In this document: positions 49,525 through 57,837 of the stretch, piece by piece | How positions within the stretch are numbered: the first letter of the stretch is position 1 | Layout of the letters: each line of letters starts with the position of its first letter | Source: Paenibacillus sp. FJAT-29882 | Lineage (GTDB): Bacteria > Bacillota > Bacilli > Bacillales > DSM-1321 | Direction of reading: 5' to 3' | Length of the DNA stretch: 64,000 nucleotides | Assembly (NCBI RefSeq): GCF_001510645.1 | Contig: NZ_LMVB01000009.1 | Coordinates: forward strand, 1 to 64,000 | Notes under the pieces: model-generated | Told to the model about the DNA's origin: nothing | What the model saw: only the letters and a program-made list of their open reading frames with translations | Databases searched by the model: none | Program-made: the position numbers and the translations under genes

Positions 49525-50364
49525 ATGGGGAAGAAACTCGTTTCATTGGAAAATGTCGTTTTCAAATATGAAGGTCAAACAAGAAATGCAGTAGATCTTG
49601 TTTCTTTTGATATATACGAAGGTGAGTGGCTTGCGATTGTAGGTCATAACGGTTCTGGTAAGTCAACACTTGCAAAGCTTCTTAATGGTCTTCAATTTCC
49701 TCAGGCAGGGACTATTCTTGTCAACGGAAGCGAATTGACTGAAGAGACAGTTTGGGAAGCTCGGAGCAAAATTGGGATGGTTTTTCAAAATCCAGATAAT
49801 CAATTTGTCGGAGCTACTGTGCAGGATGATGTGGCTTTTGGTTTGGAAAATGCAGGTATTGCGCGAACAGAAATGGTTCAAAGGGTGCAAAATGCCTTAA
49901 ACAAAGTGAAAATGGGTAGCTTTCTCAATCAAGAGCCGCACCATCTATCAGGGGGTCAAAAGCAGAGAGTGGCGATTGCAGGTGTTCTTGCTTTGCAGCC
50001 AGATCTGATAATTTTAGACGAAGCGACTTCTATGCTTGATCCAAGAGGTAGGGAAGAAGTACTTGAAACCGTGAGAGAACTGAAAGAAGAGAATCTTTTA
50101 ACGGTTATCTCCATTACCCATGATCTTGAGGAAGCTGCGAAGGCTGACCGAATGATTGTGATGAATGAAGGGAAGCTTTATCGCGAAGGAATACCAACGG
50201 ATATTTTTCAAATGGAAAGTGAGTTAATAGCGCTAGGTCTTGATATCCCTTTTTCCGTCAAATTAAGTAAAGAATTAAAAGAACGTGGAATTGGATTAAT
50301 AAAAAGCCATTTGACAGAGGAAGAGTTGGTGAGAGAACTATGCGAATTACACTCAAAGATGTAG
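49525..50364 (+). CDS. ecfA1: ECF transporter ATPase EcfA1 (CbiO1)
   Basis: 279-residue ATP-binding subunit of the energy-coupling factor module that powers many vitamin S-components. Walker [10 protein letters not shown] (about 38-46), Q-loop QNPDNQF, signature LSGGQKQR and Walker [13 protein letters not shown]. Its end overlaps ecfA2 by 25 bases. Pairs with EcfA2 and EcfT; no S-component gene is nearby, as expected for a shared (group II) module. Confidence 0.95.
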   Translation: MGKKLVSLENVVFKYEGQTRNAVDLVSFDIYEGEWLAIVGHNGSGKSTLAKLLNGLQFPQAGTILVNGSELTEETVWEARSKIGMVFQNPDNQFVGATVQDDVAFGLENAGIARTEMVQRVQNALNKVKMGSFLNQEPHHLSGGQKQRVAIAGVLALQPDLIILDEATSMLDPRGREEVLETVRELKEENLLTVISITHDLEEAAKADRMIVMNEGKLYREGIPTDIFQMESELIALGLDIPFSVKLSKELKERGIGLIKSHLTEEELVRELCELHSKM

Positions 50365-51206
50365 AATATCGATACCAAATAAACACACCGTTCGAACATT
50401 TAGCATTACATGATGTGAATATGGACATTGATTCAGGAACGTATACGGCAATTATTGGACATACAGGTTCAGGGAAATCGACATTGCTTCAACATTTAAA
50501 CACATTGCTGAAGCCTACAAAGGGCTCCATCACGATTGGCGATCGTACAATTGAGTCCGGTCGTAAGGAAAAGCATCTTCGTGCAATCAGGAGAAGCGTA
50601 GGGATTGTATTTCAGTTTCCCGAGCACCAGTTATTCGAAGAAACGGTTGAAAAGGACATTTGCTTTGGCCCTATGAATTTTGGGGTTTCAGAGAAAGATG
50701 CAAAGGTTCGTGCGAGAAAAGCGTTAAAACAGGTGGGCATGGCTGAAGAGATTCTTGAGAAATCCCCCTTTGACTTATCAGGTGGTCAAATGCGCAGAGT
50801 GGCGATTGCAGGTGTTCTCGCAATGGAGCCGGATGTTCTTGTCTTAGATGAGCCGACAGCAGGGCTAGATCCCCGTGGTAGGATGGAGATTATGGACATG
50901 TTCTACCAGCTCCATAAAGAAAGAGGAATTTCAACAATACTTGTTACCCACAGTATGGAGGATGCAGCTCGCTATGCAGATGAAATCATCATTATGCACC
51001 AAGGTACTGTATTTAAAAAAGGGGCTCCATTTGATATCTTTTCACAACCGGAACAGCTTCTTGAGTTAGGTCTGGATGTTCCAGACACAGTTCGATTTCA
51101 ATTGAAGCTACAAAAAGAGTTGGGTGTTCGTTTTGATCGGCCTTGTTTATCGATTGAGGATCTGGCTATTGAAGTTAAAAAGGCAATGGAACGGGGGAGT
51201 CGATAA
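50340..51206 (+). CDS. ecfA2: ECF transporter ATPase EcfA2 (CbiO2)
   Basis: 288-residue second ATPase of the ECF module. Walker [11 protein letters not shown]-loop QFPEHQLF, signature LSGGQMRR, Walker [16 protein letters not shown] 50340 lies within the end of ecfA1, after GGTGAGAG, so the two subunits are probably translationally coupled. Its stop overlaps the ecfT start (ATAATG). Confidence 0.95.
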   Translation: MRITLKDVEYRYQINTPFEHLALHDVNMDIDSGTYTAIIGHTGSGKSTLLQHLNTLLKPTKGSITIGDRTIESGRKEKHLRAIRRSVGIVFQFPEHQLFEETVEKDICFGPMNFGVSEKDAKVRARKALKQVGMAEEILEKSPFDLSGGQMRRVAIAGVLAMEPDVLVLDEPTAGLDPRGRMEIMDMFYQLHKERGISTILVTHSMEDAARYADEIIIMHQGTVFKKGAPFDIFSQPEQLLELGLDVPDTVRFQLKLQKELGVRFDRPCLSIEDLAIEVKKAMERGSR

Positions 51207-52003
51207 TGCTTGATAAAATGATTCTCGGTAGATATGTTCCTGTTGATTCTACGGTCCATAAGATGGACCCGCGTTCAAAGCTACTTCTTGTTTTTTTATT
51301 TGTGTGTATCATTTTTTTGGCGAACAATGTGATATCCTATGGATTGATTGGTCTGTTTACATTTATTTTGCTGATCCTTTCGAAAATACCCATTCGTTTT
51401 TTATATAACGGCTTAAAGCCGATTTTATTTCTAATTGTGTTTACATTTGTCCTGCATATTCTGTTTACTAAAGAAGGAGAAGTGGTGTTCAATTTCGGTT
51501 GGTTAGAGATTTATGATGGGGGCTTGAGACAAGGTCTTTTCATTTCACTCCGATTTACGTTTTTGATACTTGTCACTTCATTACTAACATTAACAACGAA
51601 CCCAATCTCCATAACAGATGGGATGGAGACACTTCTGCATCCTTTTAAAAAGTGGAAGCTACCCGTACATGAATTGTCACTAATGATGTCGATTGCGCTA
51701 CGGTTCATTCCGACTTTGATGGAAGAGACAGATAAGATTATGAAGGCACAAATGGCAAGAGGCGTTGACTTCTCTTCTGGCCCTTTAAAAGAACGGTTTA
51801 AAGCGATTGTCCCATTATTAGTTCCATTGTTTGTGAGTGCATTTAAGCGGGCCGAGGAGCTTGCGATTGCAATGGAAGCTCGTGGCTACCGCGGTGGTGA
51901 GGGACGGACGAAATATCGCCAGTTAAAATGGCAAACAGTCGATACATTATTGATGCTGTCGTTAGTAGTATTGACAATCTTGTTAGTTTTATTACGTTCA
52001 TGA
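51206..52003 (+). CDS. ecfT: ECF transporter transmembrane subunit EcfT
   Basis: 265 residues with about five membrane segments and the two Ala-Arg-Gly coupling-helix motifs (QMARGVDF near 183 and MEARGYRG near 227) that contact the two ATPases. Start ATG 51206 overlaps the ecfA2 stop. Completes the shared ECF module; substrates are set by S-components encoded elsewhere. Confidence 0.95.
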   Translation: MLDKMILGRYVPVDSTVHKMDPRSKLLLVFLFVCIIFLANNVISYGLIGLFTFILLILSKIPIRFLYNGLKPILFLIVFTFVLHILFTKEGEVVFNFGWLEIYDGGLRQGLFISLRFTFLILVTSLLTLTTNPISITDGMETLLHPFKKWKLPVHELSLMMSIALRFIPTLMEETDKIMKAQMARGVDFSSGPLKERFKAIVPLLVPLFVSAFKRAEELAIAMEARGYRGGEGRTKYRQLKWQTVDTLLMLSLVVLTILLVLLRS

Positions 52004-52015
52004 AGAGGGTAGAAC

Positions 52016-52777
52016 ATGCAAAGGTATAAATGTACGATTACTTACGATGGTAGCCTATTTGCTGGCTATCAAGTACAACCCGGTAAACGAACGGTTCAAA
52101 GTGAACTTGAAAAGGCGCTTACTAAAATGCATAAAGGCGAGTATGTAAGAGTGACTGCTTCAGGAAGGACGGATTCTGGTGTCCATGCGAAAGGGCAGGT
52201 TATACACTTCGATTCTCCGTATACATTTCCAGCTGAAAAATGGGAGCGTGGGCTTAATGCCTTACTCCCTGATGATATTGTTGTGTTGCATTCATCAGTA
52301 GCTTCTACTGATTTTCATGCCCGCTTTGATGCAGAAGGCAAGGAGTATCGGTATTTTATCAGCCGTAGTCATCATAAGGATCCGTTTCGTCGTCATTATG
52401 TGTCCCACTTTCCGTACGCGTTAAATGAAGCCTCTATTCGACAGGCGATTTCTTATTTGGTTGGCACCCATGACTTTTCTAGTTTTTGTGCTGCTAATAC
52501 AGACGTTAAAGATAAGGTACGGACCCTTCATGAGATTGATTTTTATGAAGAAGGCGATTTGCTTGTTTTCCGTTTTGTTGGCACGGGATTTCTGTATAAT
52601 ATGGTCCGAATTCTAGTTGGAACACTTTTAGAAGTTGGTAATGGAAAAAGAAAAGCTGAAGAAATTCCAATGATTCTTGAAAAAAAGACTCGTGGATTGG
52701 CTGGAAAAACCGCACCTGCACAGGGATTATATTTATGGCACGTCCATTATGGTGATGGAAATAAAAGTTTTTCTTAA
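52016..52777 (+). CDS. truA: tRNA pseudouridine(38-40) synthase TruA
   Basis: 253 residues. Isomerises uridines in the anticodon arm. Catalytic Asp in [18 protein letters not shown] near residue 52, plus [16 protein letters not shown] toward the end. GAGGGTAG precedes ATG 52016, 12 bases after ecfT. Followed by a separate promoter for rplM-rpsI. Confidence 0.96.
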   Translation: MQRYKCTITYDGSLFAGYQVQPGKRTVQSELEKALTKMHKGEYVRVTASGRTDSGVHAKGQVIHFDSPYTFPAEKWERGLNALLPDDIVVLHSSVASTDFHARFDAEGKEYRYFISRSHHKDPFRRHYVSHFPYALNEASIRQAISYLVGTHDFSSFCAANTDVKDKVRTLHEIDFYEEGDLLVFRFVGTGFLYNMVRILVGTLLEVGNGKRKAEEIPMILEKKTRGLAGKTAPAQGLYLWHVHYGDGNKSFS

Positions 52778-52804
52778 GACAACTAAACCTGGTGTAACAT
52801 TAAC

Positions 52805-52836
52805 TTGACAATGGAAGTGGAAGCATATAATATAAT
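52805..52836 (+). promoter_or_regulatory. rplM-rpsI promoter
   Basis: Perfect -35 TTGACA (52805-52810) followed by a TATAATATAAT stretch (52826-52836) offering -10 hexamers at 15, 17 or 20 bases. A promoter here is clear; which -10 is used is not. Confidence 0.75.
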
Positions 52837-52847
52837 ATGGTATGTAT

Positions 52848-52892
52848 TTTAATCCCACGATAAGCCCCGGAAAGTTTATTGTGATTGAAAAT
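52848..52892 (+). promoter_or_regulatory. Probable ribosomal protein L13 leader
   Basis: Between the promoter and rplM lies TCCCACGATAAGCCCCGG followed by AAAGTTTATTGTGATTG. The CGATAA / TTATTG arms pair around a GCCCCGGAAAG loop. This fits the small L13 leader known from Bacillus, expected to give feedback control of rplM-rpsI. Assigned from memory of the family. Confidence 0.62.
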
Positions 52893-52927
52893 AAATATAA
52901 TGTGAAACAATTTCTAGGAGGGTAATC

Positions 52928-53365
52928 ATGCGTACGACATTTATGGCAAAAGCTAATGAAGTTGAACGTAAATGGTATGTAATCGATGCTGAAGGTAAAA
53001 CTTTAGGTCGTCTATCTACTGAAGTAGCATCCATTTTACGTGGCAAAAACAAACCAACATTTACACCGAACGTTGATACTGGCGATCATGTAATTTTAAT
53101 TAATGCAGAGAAAATTCATTTAACTGGGAACAAGTTAAATGACAAAATTTACTACCGTCATACTATGCATCCAGGTGGTCTTAAATCAAGAACTGCTCTT
53201 GAGATGCGTACAAACTATCCTGTGAGAATGCTTGAACTTGCTATCAAAGGGATGCTTCCAAAGAATTCTCTAGGTCGTCAAATATTCAAAAAACTACACG
53301 TATATGCAGGGTCTGAGCATCAACATCAAGCTCAACAACCTGAAGTATACGAATTACGCGGATAA
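52928..53365 (+). CDS. rplM: Ribosomal protein uL13
   Basis: 145-residue uL13, an early 50S assembly protein. Contains [19 protein letters not shown] and the AIKGMLPKN...LGRQIFKKL segments. TAGGAGGG precedes ATG 52928. Co-transcribed with rpsI. Confidence 0.97.
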   Translation: MRTTFMAKANEVERKWYVIDAEGKTLGRLSTEVASILRGKNKPTFTPNVDTGDHVILINAEKIHLTGNKLNDKIYYRHTMHPGGLKSRTALEMRTNYPVRMLELAIKGMLPKNSLGRQIFKKLHVYAGSEHQHQAQQPEVYELRG

Positions 53366-53385
53366 TTATTAAGGAGGTTACTATC

Positions 53386-53778
53386 TTGGCACAAGTTCAA
53401 TATTATGGTACTGGTCGCCGTAAGAGCTCAGTAGCTCGTGTACGTTTAGTACCAGGCGAAGGTCGCGTCGTTATTAACGGTCGTGAAATTAATGAATACA
53501 TCCCATTTGCAGCACTACGTGAAGTTGTTAACCAACCACTAGTTGCGACTGAAACTACTGGAACTTATGACATTCTTGTAAATGTTAACGGTGGTGGATA
53601 CACTGGTCAAGCTGGCGCAATCCGTCACGGTATTGCACGTGCGTTGCTTCAAGTAGATCCAGAATTCCGTCCAGCTCTTAAAACTGCTGGATTACTAACT
53701 CGTGACCCACGTATGAAAGAACGTAAAAAATACGGTCTTAAAGGCGCGCGTCGTGCACCTCAGTTCTCAAAACGTTAA
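53386..53778 (+). CDS. rpsI: Ribosomal protein uS9
   Basis: 130-residue uS9, whose basic C-terminal tail (ending FSKR) reaches the P-site tRNA. TTG start at 53386 after AAGGAGGTTA, giving [14 protein letters not shown]. The gene is intact, but its last 63 coding bases are repeated at 62519-62581. The 3' end therefore served as an attachment site for integrated elements that keep the gene whole. Confidence 0.97.
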   Translation: MAQVQYYGTGRRKSSVARVRLVPGEGRVVINGREINEYIPFAALREVVNQPLVATETTGTYDILVNVNGGGYTGQAGAIRHGIARALLQVDPEFRPALKTAGLLTRDPRMKERKKYGLKGARRAPQFSKR

Positions 53779-53804
53779 TTTTATTATCGTTTCAAGGCTC
53801 TCGA
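53716..53804 (+). repeat. Attachment-site repeat, left copy (3' end of rpsI plus trailer)
   Basis: From AAAGAACGTAAAAAATACGG through the rpsI stop to TTTCAAGGCTCTC, this matches 62519-62604 with only two substitutions in the coding part and a one-base gap in the trailer. It is followed here by a tyrosine integrase remnant reading back toward it. This is the classic layout of an element integrated in the 3' end of a gene. Confidence 0.88.
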
Positions 53805-53832
53805 ACCTTTTGGTTTGGGGGTCTTTTTTTTG
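53799..53832 (+). terminator. rpsI terminator
   Basis: CTCGAACC pairs with GGTTTGGG (with G-T pairs) around TTTT, followed by GTC and eight T. Intrinsic terminator; a related hairpin sits after the second attachment-site copy. Confidence 0.78.
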
Positions 53833-53899
53833 TGCGAAAAAGGTTTTGGTCACATTTTGGTCACGGGAATATTCTTTGGTCATATCTGATCCCCACAAA

Positions 53900-54969
53900 T
53901 CATAGTTCAAGGTATTTTTGGAATTTTTGTGCAGTTTGCTCTTTTAATGTGTCTGTTACGTGTGTATAGATGTTCATTGTCATTTGTATATCAGAGTGAC
54001 CCAACCGCTCCTGAACCTCTTTTATACTTGCTCCAGCTTCAAATAACAGTGAAGCATGTGTATGACGTAAACCATGAATAGTAATTCTGCGAAGCTTGTG
54101 TCTCTCAATTACAATATCGAGCTTTTCAGTTAGATAGGCTAAGCGAAGCGGAGAACTGTCATCCCGTGTGAGAACCATCTTATTTTTATCTGAAGTATTC
54201 TCATTAGCTAAATTCGCTCCTATTTGCCGTATACGCCACTTTTTGAGTAAAGATAGGGTTCTCTATCTAAACTGATTAAACGTCTAGATTCCTTCGTTTT
54301 AGACGTTTGAGAGCTAAATTCACCCTTGTTGTGAAAAAGTGTTTTTGTAAAGCGGATGGAGCACCCTCAAAGTCTATATCATCCCAAGTAAGAGCTAATG
54401 TTTCCCCTTTGCGTGCTTCAGTATAAATTAAAAGGTGAAAAAGTACGTGATCACGAAGCGATAGTTCTTGTTTCGTTATTACTAGGCATTTTTTTATCTC
54501 ATCCTTTTTCCAATAATTCCGCTCAACTGCCTCATTGTCCTCACTGATCAATTCCTTTTGCTGTCTACTGTCTAGGTATACTTACATGCTCCAACGGATT
54601 CTTTGAAATAATGTCCATCTTTAAAGCATATTTAAAAACTTGGTTTGCTTGAATTTTTATATCATTAACAGATGTTATCAATTGAGCTATTTCATTTATC
54701 ATTTTTGGGCAATATGGTCTGGTAATCTCCTTCATTTTCAATTTACCGAAGCAGGGAAGTATATGCTTATTGAATTTTGATTCTATACTTTTCTTGGTGC
54801 TTGTCTTTATGGTTTTAGAATGATTTAAAAACCACTGGTCGAATACTTCAATCATTACATGCCACCTTCGATTGGATTTCCAAATATCATAGTAACGATG
54901 CTTATTTGATAAATAGAAGTTTTTCCATCCTGTTTCAGTATATTTAGAATAATGAAGTACAATGCTCAT
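53900..54969 (-). pseudogene. Tyrosine-type phage/ICE integrase, broken (left copy)
   Basis: Three adjacent pieces in different frames make one integrase of about 355 codons, read on the minus strand toward rpsI. The N-terminal part (54565-54969) has a SAM-like core-binding domain. The middle part (54276-54551) carries the first catalytic arginine in YTEARKGETLAL. The C-terminal part (53900-54178) carries the HGLRHTHAS box and GHSDIQMTMNIYTHV with the catalytic Tyr. A 7-base tandem duplication (CTGTCTA twice, 54561-54574), absent from the right copy, shifts the frame and creates the first stop. A second disruption lies between 54179 and 54275. An Arm-type N-terminal domain is missing or diverged. 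Very unlikely to be active. Confidence 0.88.
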
Positions 54970-55109
54970 TTAAATTTATTTATTTTGATTGTTTATTTGG
55001 CAAATCATTGCTTGCTACAGTGTTTGAATACCATTCTGAGGACTTTAGTAGTATTACTAATCTCGTGGTTTTTTGTTCCATTTCTGTAATTAACCGTTCA
55101 TTAGGCTAA
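54970..55109. other. AT-rich spacer between integrase remnant and GH3 promoter
   Basis: AT-rich with no gene and no recognisable excisionase; homology to the right-hand copy does not extend here. Confidence 0.45.
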
Positions 55110-55139
55110 TAGACAAATAATTAGTTTAATGACTATACT
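55110..55139 (+). promoter_or_regulatory. Candidate promoter for the GH3 gene
   Basis: TAGACA (55110-55115), 18-base spacer, TATACT (55134-55139), about 80 bases before the GH3 start. The surrounding DNA is AT-rich and of host type, unlike the GC-rich coding region it would drive. Confidence 0.5.
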
Positions 55140-55156
55140 AATTGACAAATAGATAG

Positions 55157-55243
55157 AAGGGAGAGATAAAACGAATTATTTCAATACATAGACAGCATAG
55201 ATAGTAAGGGAGAGACTAAGATGATAAAACGAATTAGTTCAAT
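55157..55243 (+). repeat. Short tandem near-duplication at the GH3 start
   Basis: AAGGGAGAGA plus GATAAAACGAATTATTTCAAT (55157-55185) recurs as AAGGGAGAGA at 55206-55215 and GATAAAACGAATTAGTTCAAT at 55223-55243. The second copy carries nine extra bases that supply the ATG. Twenty of 21 bases match in the second block. The downstream copy provides the ribosome binding site and first codons of the GH3 gene. Confidence 0.8.
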
Positions 55244-57689
55244 TTTTTTGACAGCAACGATCTCCATGTCTACGTTAGTAGTTCCTGCTAATGCGATGAA
55301 CGGTGGAACGGAAGGGACCGGACCTTGGATGAACACCCAGCTCTCTGCTGAGGAGCGCACCGAGCTGCTTCTCGATGAGATGACGATGAAACAGAAAATC
55401 CAGCAAATCGCCATTTCGCGTTTCAATGAGAACGACACCGGTAAGACGGTCGTCATCAACAAGAAGGGTAGTAGCAAGTACCAGAACGGTGAATTTTCGC
55501 CCGAGGGTACCTTGCCTGGGTGCGAGTGGCAGGACACTGGCCGGCAGATTCATGGGATCGAAGAGCTGGGCATCCCCACAATCCGTATGACCAACGGTGG
55601 TACGGGCGTGAAGGGTGGATCGTGTGGCAATGACCCGGAGGCGACGGGACTACCGTCTACCCCAGCGATGGCCGCGACTTTTGACCGCGAGCTGAACTAT
55701 GAGGCAGGCCGAATTCTTGGCGAAGAGACTCGTGCCTTCGCGCATCACGTGTTGCTCGGGCCGGGTATGAATCTAATACGTCACCCGTACGGTGGCCGTA
55801 ACTATGAATACTTCAGTGAGGACCCGTATTTGACGGGTATCCTGGCGACCGAGCAGGTCAAAGGAATCCAGGACCAGGGCGTTCAGGCTCAGCTGAAACA
55901 CTTGGCCGGCAACGAGCAGGAGACTGAGCGTTGGACGATGGGTGTCCAGGTTCCCTCAAAGGCCATGAACGAGCTGTACATGCTGCCTTTCGAGATGACC
56001 GTGAAGGATGCTGACCCAGCCTCCGTGATGTGCTCATTCCCGGATGTTAACGGTACCTATGCTTGTGACAGCTCTGAATTACTTCAAGATGCCCTGCGAG
56101 ACAACTGGGGCTTTGACGGTTACGTCATGAGTGACCGTCGCGCAATTCACGACACGGTTGCTGCCATCAAGGCGGGCACGAATGTCGAGCTTGACTGGGC
56201 ACCACAGTACTACACTGAGGAAAAAATCCAGGATGCCCTTGACTCGGGTGAGGTGAAAGAGGACGACATCGACAATCTGCTTCGTCCGCGCTACATCAAG
56301 ATGATCGAGTATGGCCACATGGATGAGCCTTACGACGAGTTCCTGCCGGAGATCGTCGATCCGATTGCTAACGGCGCTAGCGCACAGAAGATGGCTGAGG
56401 AAGGGGCCGTGCTGTTAAAGAACGATAACGACTTCCTGCCACTTGACGGCGAGCCGGAATCAATCGCGCTGATCGGCGTAGAGTGGTTCGCCGGTGAGGC
56501 CAAGATGTCCCCGCGCTCCACTAAGGGCAACAACGAGAACGTCGTGACTCCTTACACGGTCACTCCGCAGGAGGGCCTAGAGAACGTCATCCAGGAGCTG
56601 GGCTACGACACTGAAGTAACGTACAACGATGGCCGTGACCCGGAGGCTGCCGCTAAGCTGGCCGCTGAGTCCGACGTCGTGCTGCTTATGATCGGTGACA
56701 ACCCGCATGAGACAGTGGACCGCGATACCCTCGGCTTCCCGGCCATCGACCTCGACACGCGAGATACTCAAGAGGACTGGGTGGAGCAGGAGCCGCTGAT
56801 CGATGCGGTCCTGGAGGCCAACGCGGAGAACACGGCTGTTGTCCTGAAGACTTCCGGTACGGTGCTTATGCCGTGGCTGAATGAGGTACCTGCAGTGCTC
56901 GAGGCTTGGTTCCCAGGCATGGAGGATGGCAATGCCGTTGCCAACTTGCTCTACGGTAAAGTCAATCCTTCCGGCAAACTGCCTATGACGTTCGGTGCGA
57001 CCGAGCGTGAAGCTGCCTTCGCGACTGAAGAGCAGTTCCCTGGAACGCGTCAAGATACTGGCAAGCCAGGTGGCCCGGGCGCGTACGGTGACGGTTCTGA
57101 CCAGCTAATCGCCCAGTACACTGAGGGTCTGGAGATGGGCTACCGTTGGTATGAAGCCCACGACGTGAAGCCGGTCTTCCCATTCGGGTACGGCTTGTCG
57201 TACACGACTTTCGAGTATGATGACCTCAAGGTGAAGAAGGTCCGCGGTAAAGGCAAAGGCAGTAACGGCTCGTTGTCTGGTATTGACGTGTCCTTCACTG
57301 TCACGAACACAGGTGACGTTGCCGGCGCTGAAGCGACACAGGTCTACCTGACCCTGCCGGACAAGGCGGGGCAGCCGACCAAGCGACTTGTCAACTTCAA
57401 GAAGGTTGATCTTGAGCCCGGTGAGAGCAAGCAGGTGACTCTGCGAATTGACCAGGCTGACTCTAACCACCCGTTCTCCTATTTCATTCCGGAAGAGCCG
57501 GATAACCTGGCGAACTGGGCTGACGGCGAGTGGGCCACTGTTGACGGAAAGTACCGCGTGCATGTCGGTGGTTCGTCTGCAGACACTCCGCTAGCAAAGG
57601 ACGTCCCGTTGAACTTCAAACTCAACAAGGACAACAACAAAGGCAATAATAAGGGCAACAACAATGGCAAGGGGAATTCTAATCGGTAG
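55221..57689 (+). CDS. Secreted glycoside hydrolase family 3 protein (beta-glucosidase-like), chimeric
   Basis: 822 residues. Residues 1-25 are a Sec signal peptide ending VVPANA, AT-rich and Bacillus-like. From about 55296 the DNA becomes GC-rich with C/G third positions. The mature part is a GH3 enzyme: (alpha/beta)8 domain with GGRNYEYFSEDPYLTG (about 191-206), KHLAGNEQE (about 231), and the nucleophile motif GYVMSDR with Asp305. The Trp usual after this Asp is replaced by Arg. The alpha/beta sandwich domain includes EAWFPGMEDGNA and NPSGKLPMTF. A fibronectin III-like domain follows (PFGYGLSYTTF onward). The tail is low-complexity Asn/Gly/Lys. GGGAGAG precedes ATG 55221. Likely an extracellular exo-glycosidase; the sugar is not predictable. 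Probably of actinobacterial origin, expressed from host-type signals. Confidence 0.9.
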   Translation: MIKRISSIFLTATISMSTLVVPANAMNGGTEGTGPWMNTQLSAEERTELLLDEMTMKQKIQQIAISRFNENDTGKTVVINKKGSSKYQNGEFSPEGTLPGCEWQDTGRQIHGIEELGIPTIRMTNGGTGVKGGSCGNDPEATGLPSTPAMAATFDRELNYEAGRILGEETRAFAHHVLLGPGMNLIRHPYGGRNYEYFSEDPYLTGILATEQVKGIQDQGVQAQLKHLAGNEQETERWTMGVQVPSKAMNELYMLPFEMTVKDADPASVMCSFPDVNGTYACDSSELLQDALRDNWGFDGYVMSDRRAIHDTVAAIKAGTNVELDWAPQYYTEEKIQDALDSGEVKEDDIDNLLRPRYIKMIEYGHMDEPYDEFLPEIVDPIANGASAQKMAEEGAVLLKNDNDFLPLDGEPESIALIGVEWFAGEAKMSPRSTKGNNENVVTPYTVTPQEGLENVIQELGYDTEVTYNDGRDPEAAAKLAAESDVVLLMIGDNPHETVDRDTLGFPAIDLDTRDTQEDWVEQEPLIDAVLEANAENTAVVLKTSGTVLMPWLNEVPAVLEAWFPGMEDGNAVANLLYGKVNPSGKLPMTFGATEREAAFATEEQFPGTRQDTGKPGGPGAYGDGSDQLIAQYTEGLEMGYRWYEAHDVKPVFPFGYGLSYTTFEYDDLKVKKVRGKGKGSNGSLSGIDVSFTVTNTGDVAGAEATQVYLTLPDKAGQPTKRLVNFKKVDLEPGESKQVTLRIDQADSNHPFSYFIPEEPDNLANWADGEWATVDGKYRVHVGGSSADTPLAKDVPLNFKLNKDNNKGNNKGNNNGKGNSNR

Positions 57690-57747
57690 GCCCCTGGCCA
57701 TGGGATGATGTCGGCGACCCAGTAGGGGGCGTCGAGGCATCCCGAAG

Positions 57748-57776
57748 GCGGTGAGCGAGTGGGCTCACCGCTTTTC
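57748..57776 (+). terminator. GC-rich terminator after the GH3 gene
   Basis: Perfect 9-bp stem GCGGTGAGC / GCTCACCGC with loop GAGTGG, followed by TTTTCTC. Its composition matches the foreign block, so it was probably imported with it and separates the two foreign genes into distinct transcripts. Confidence 0.75.
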
Positions 57777-57837
57777 TCGTTGCCTCCATGGGCGACGAGA
57801 GGGACGAAAAGAGTCCAGAAAGGACGTGAGAAGTTTG

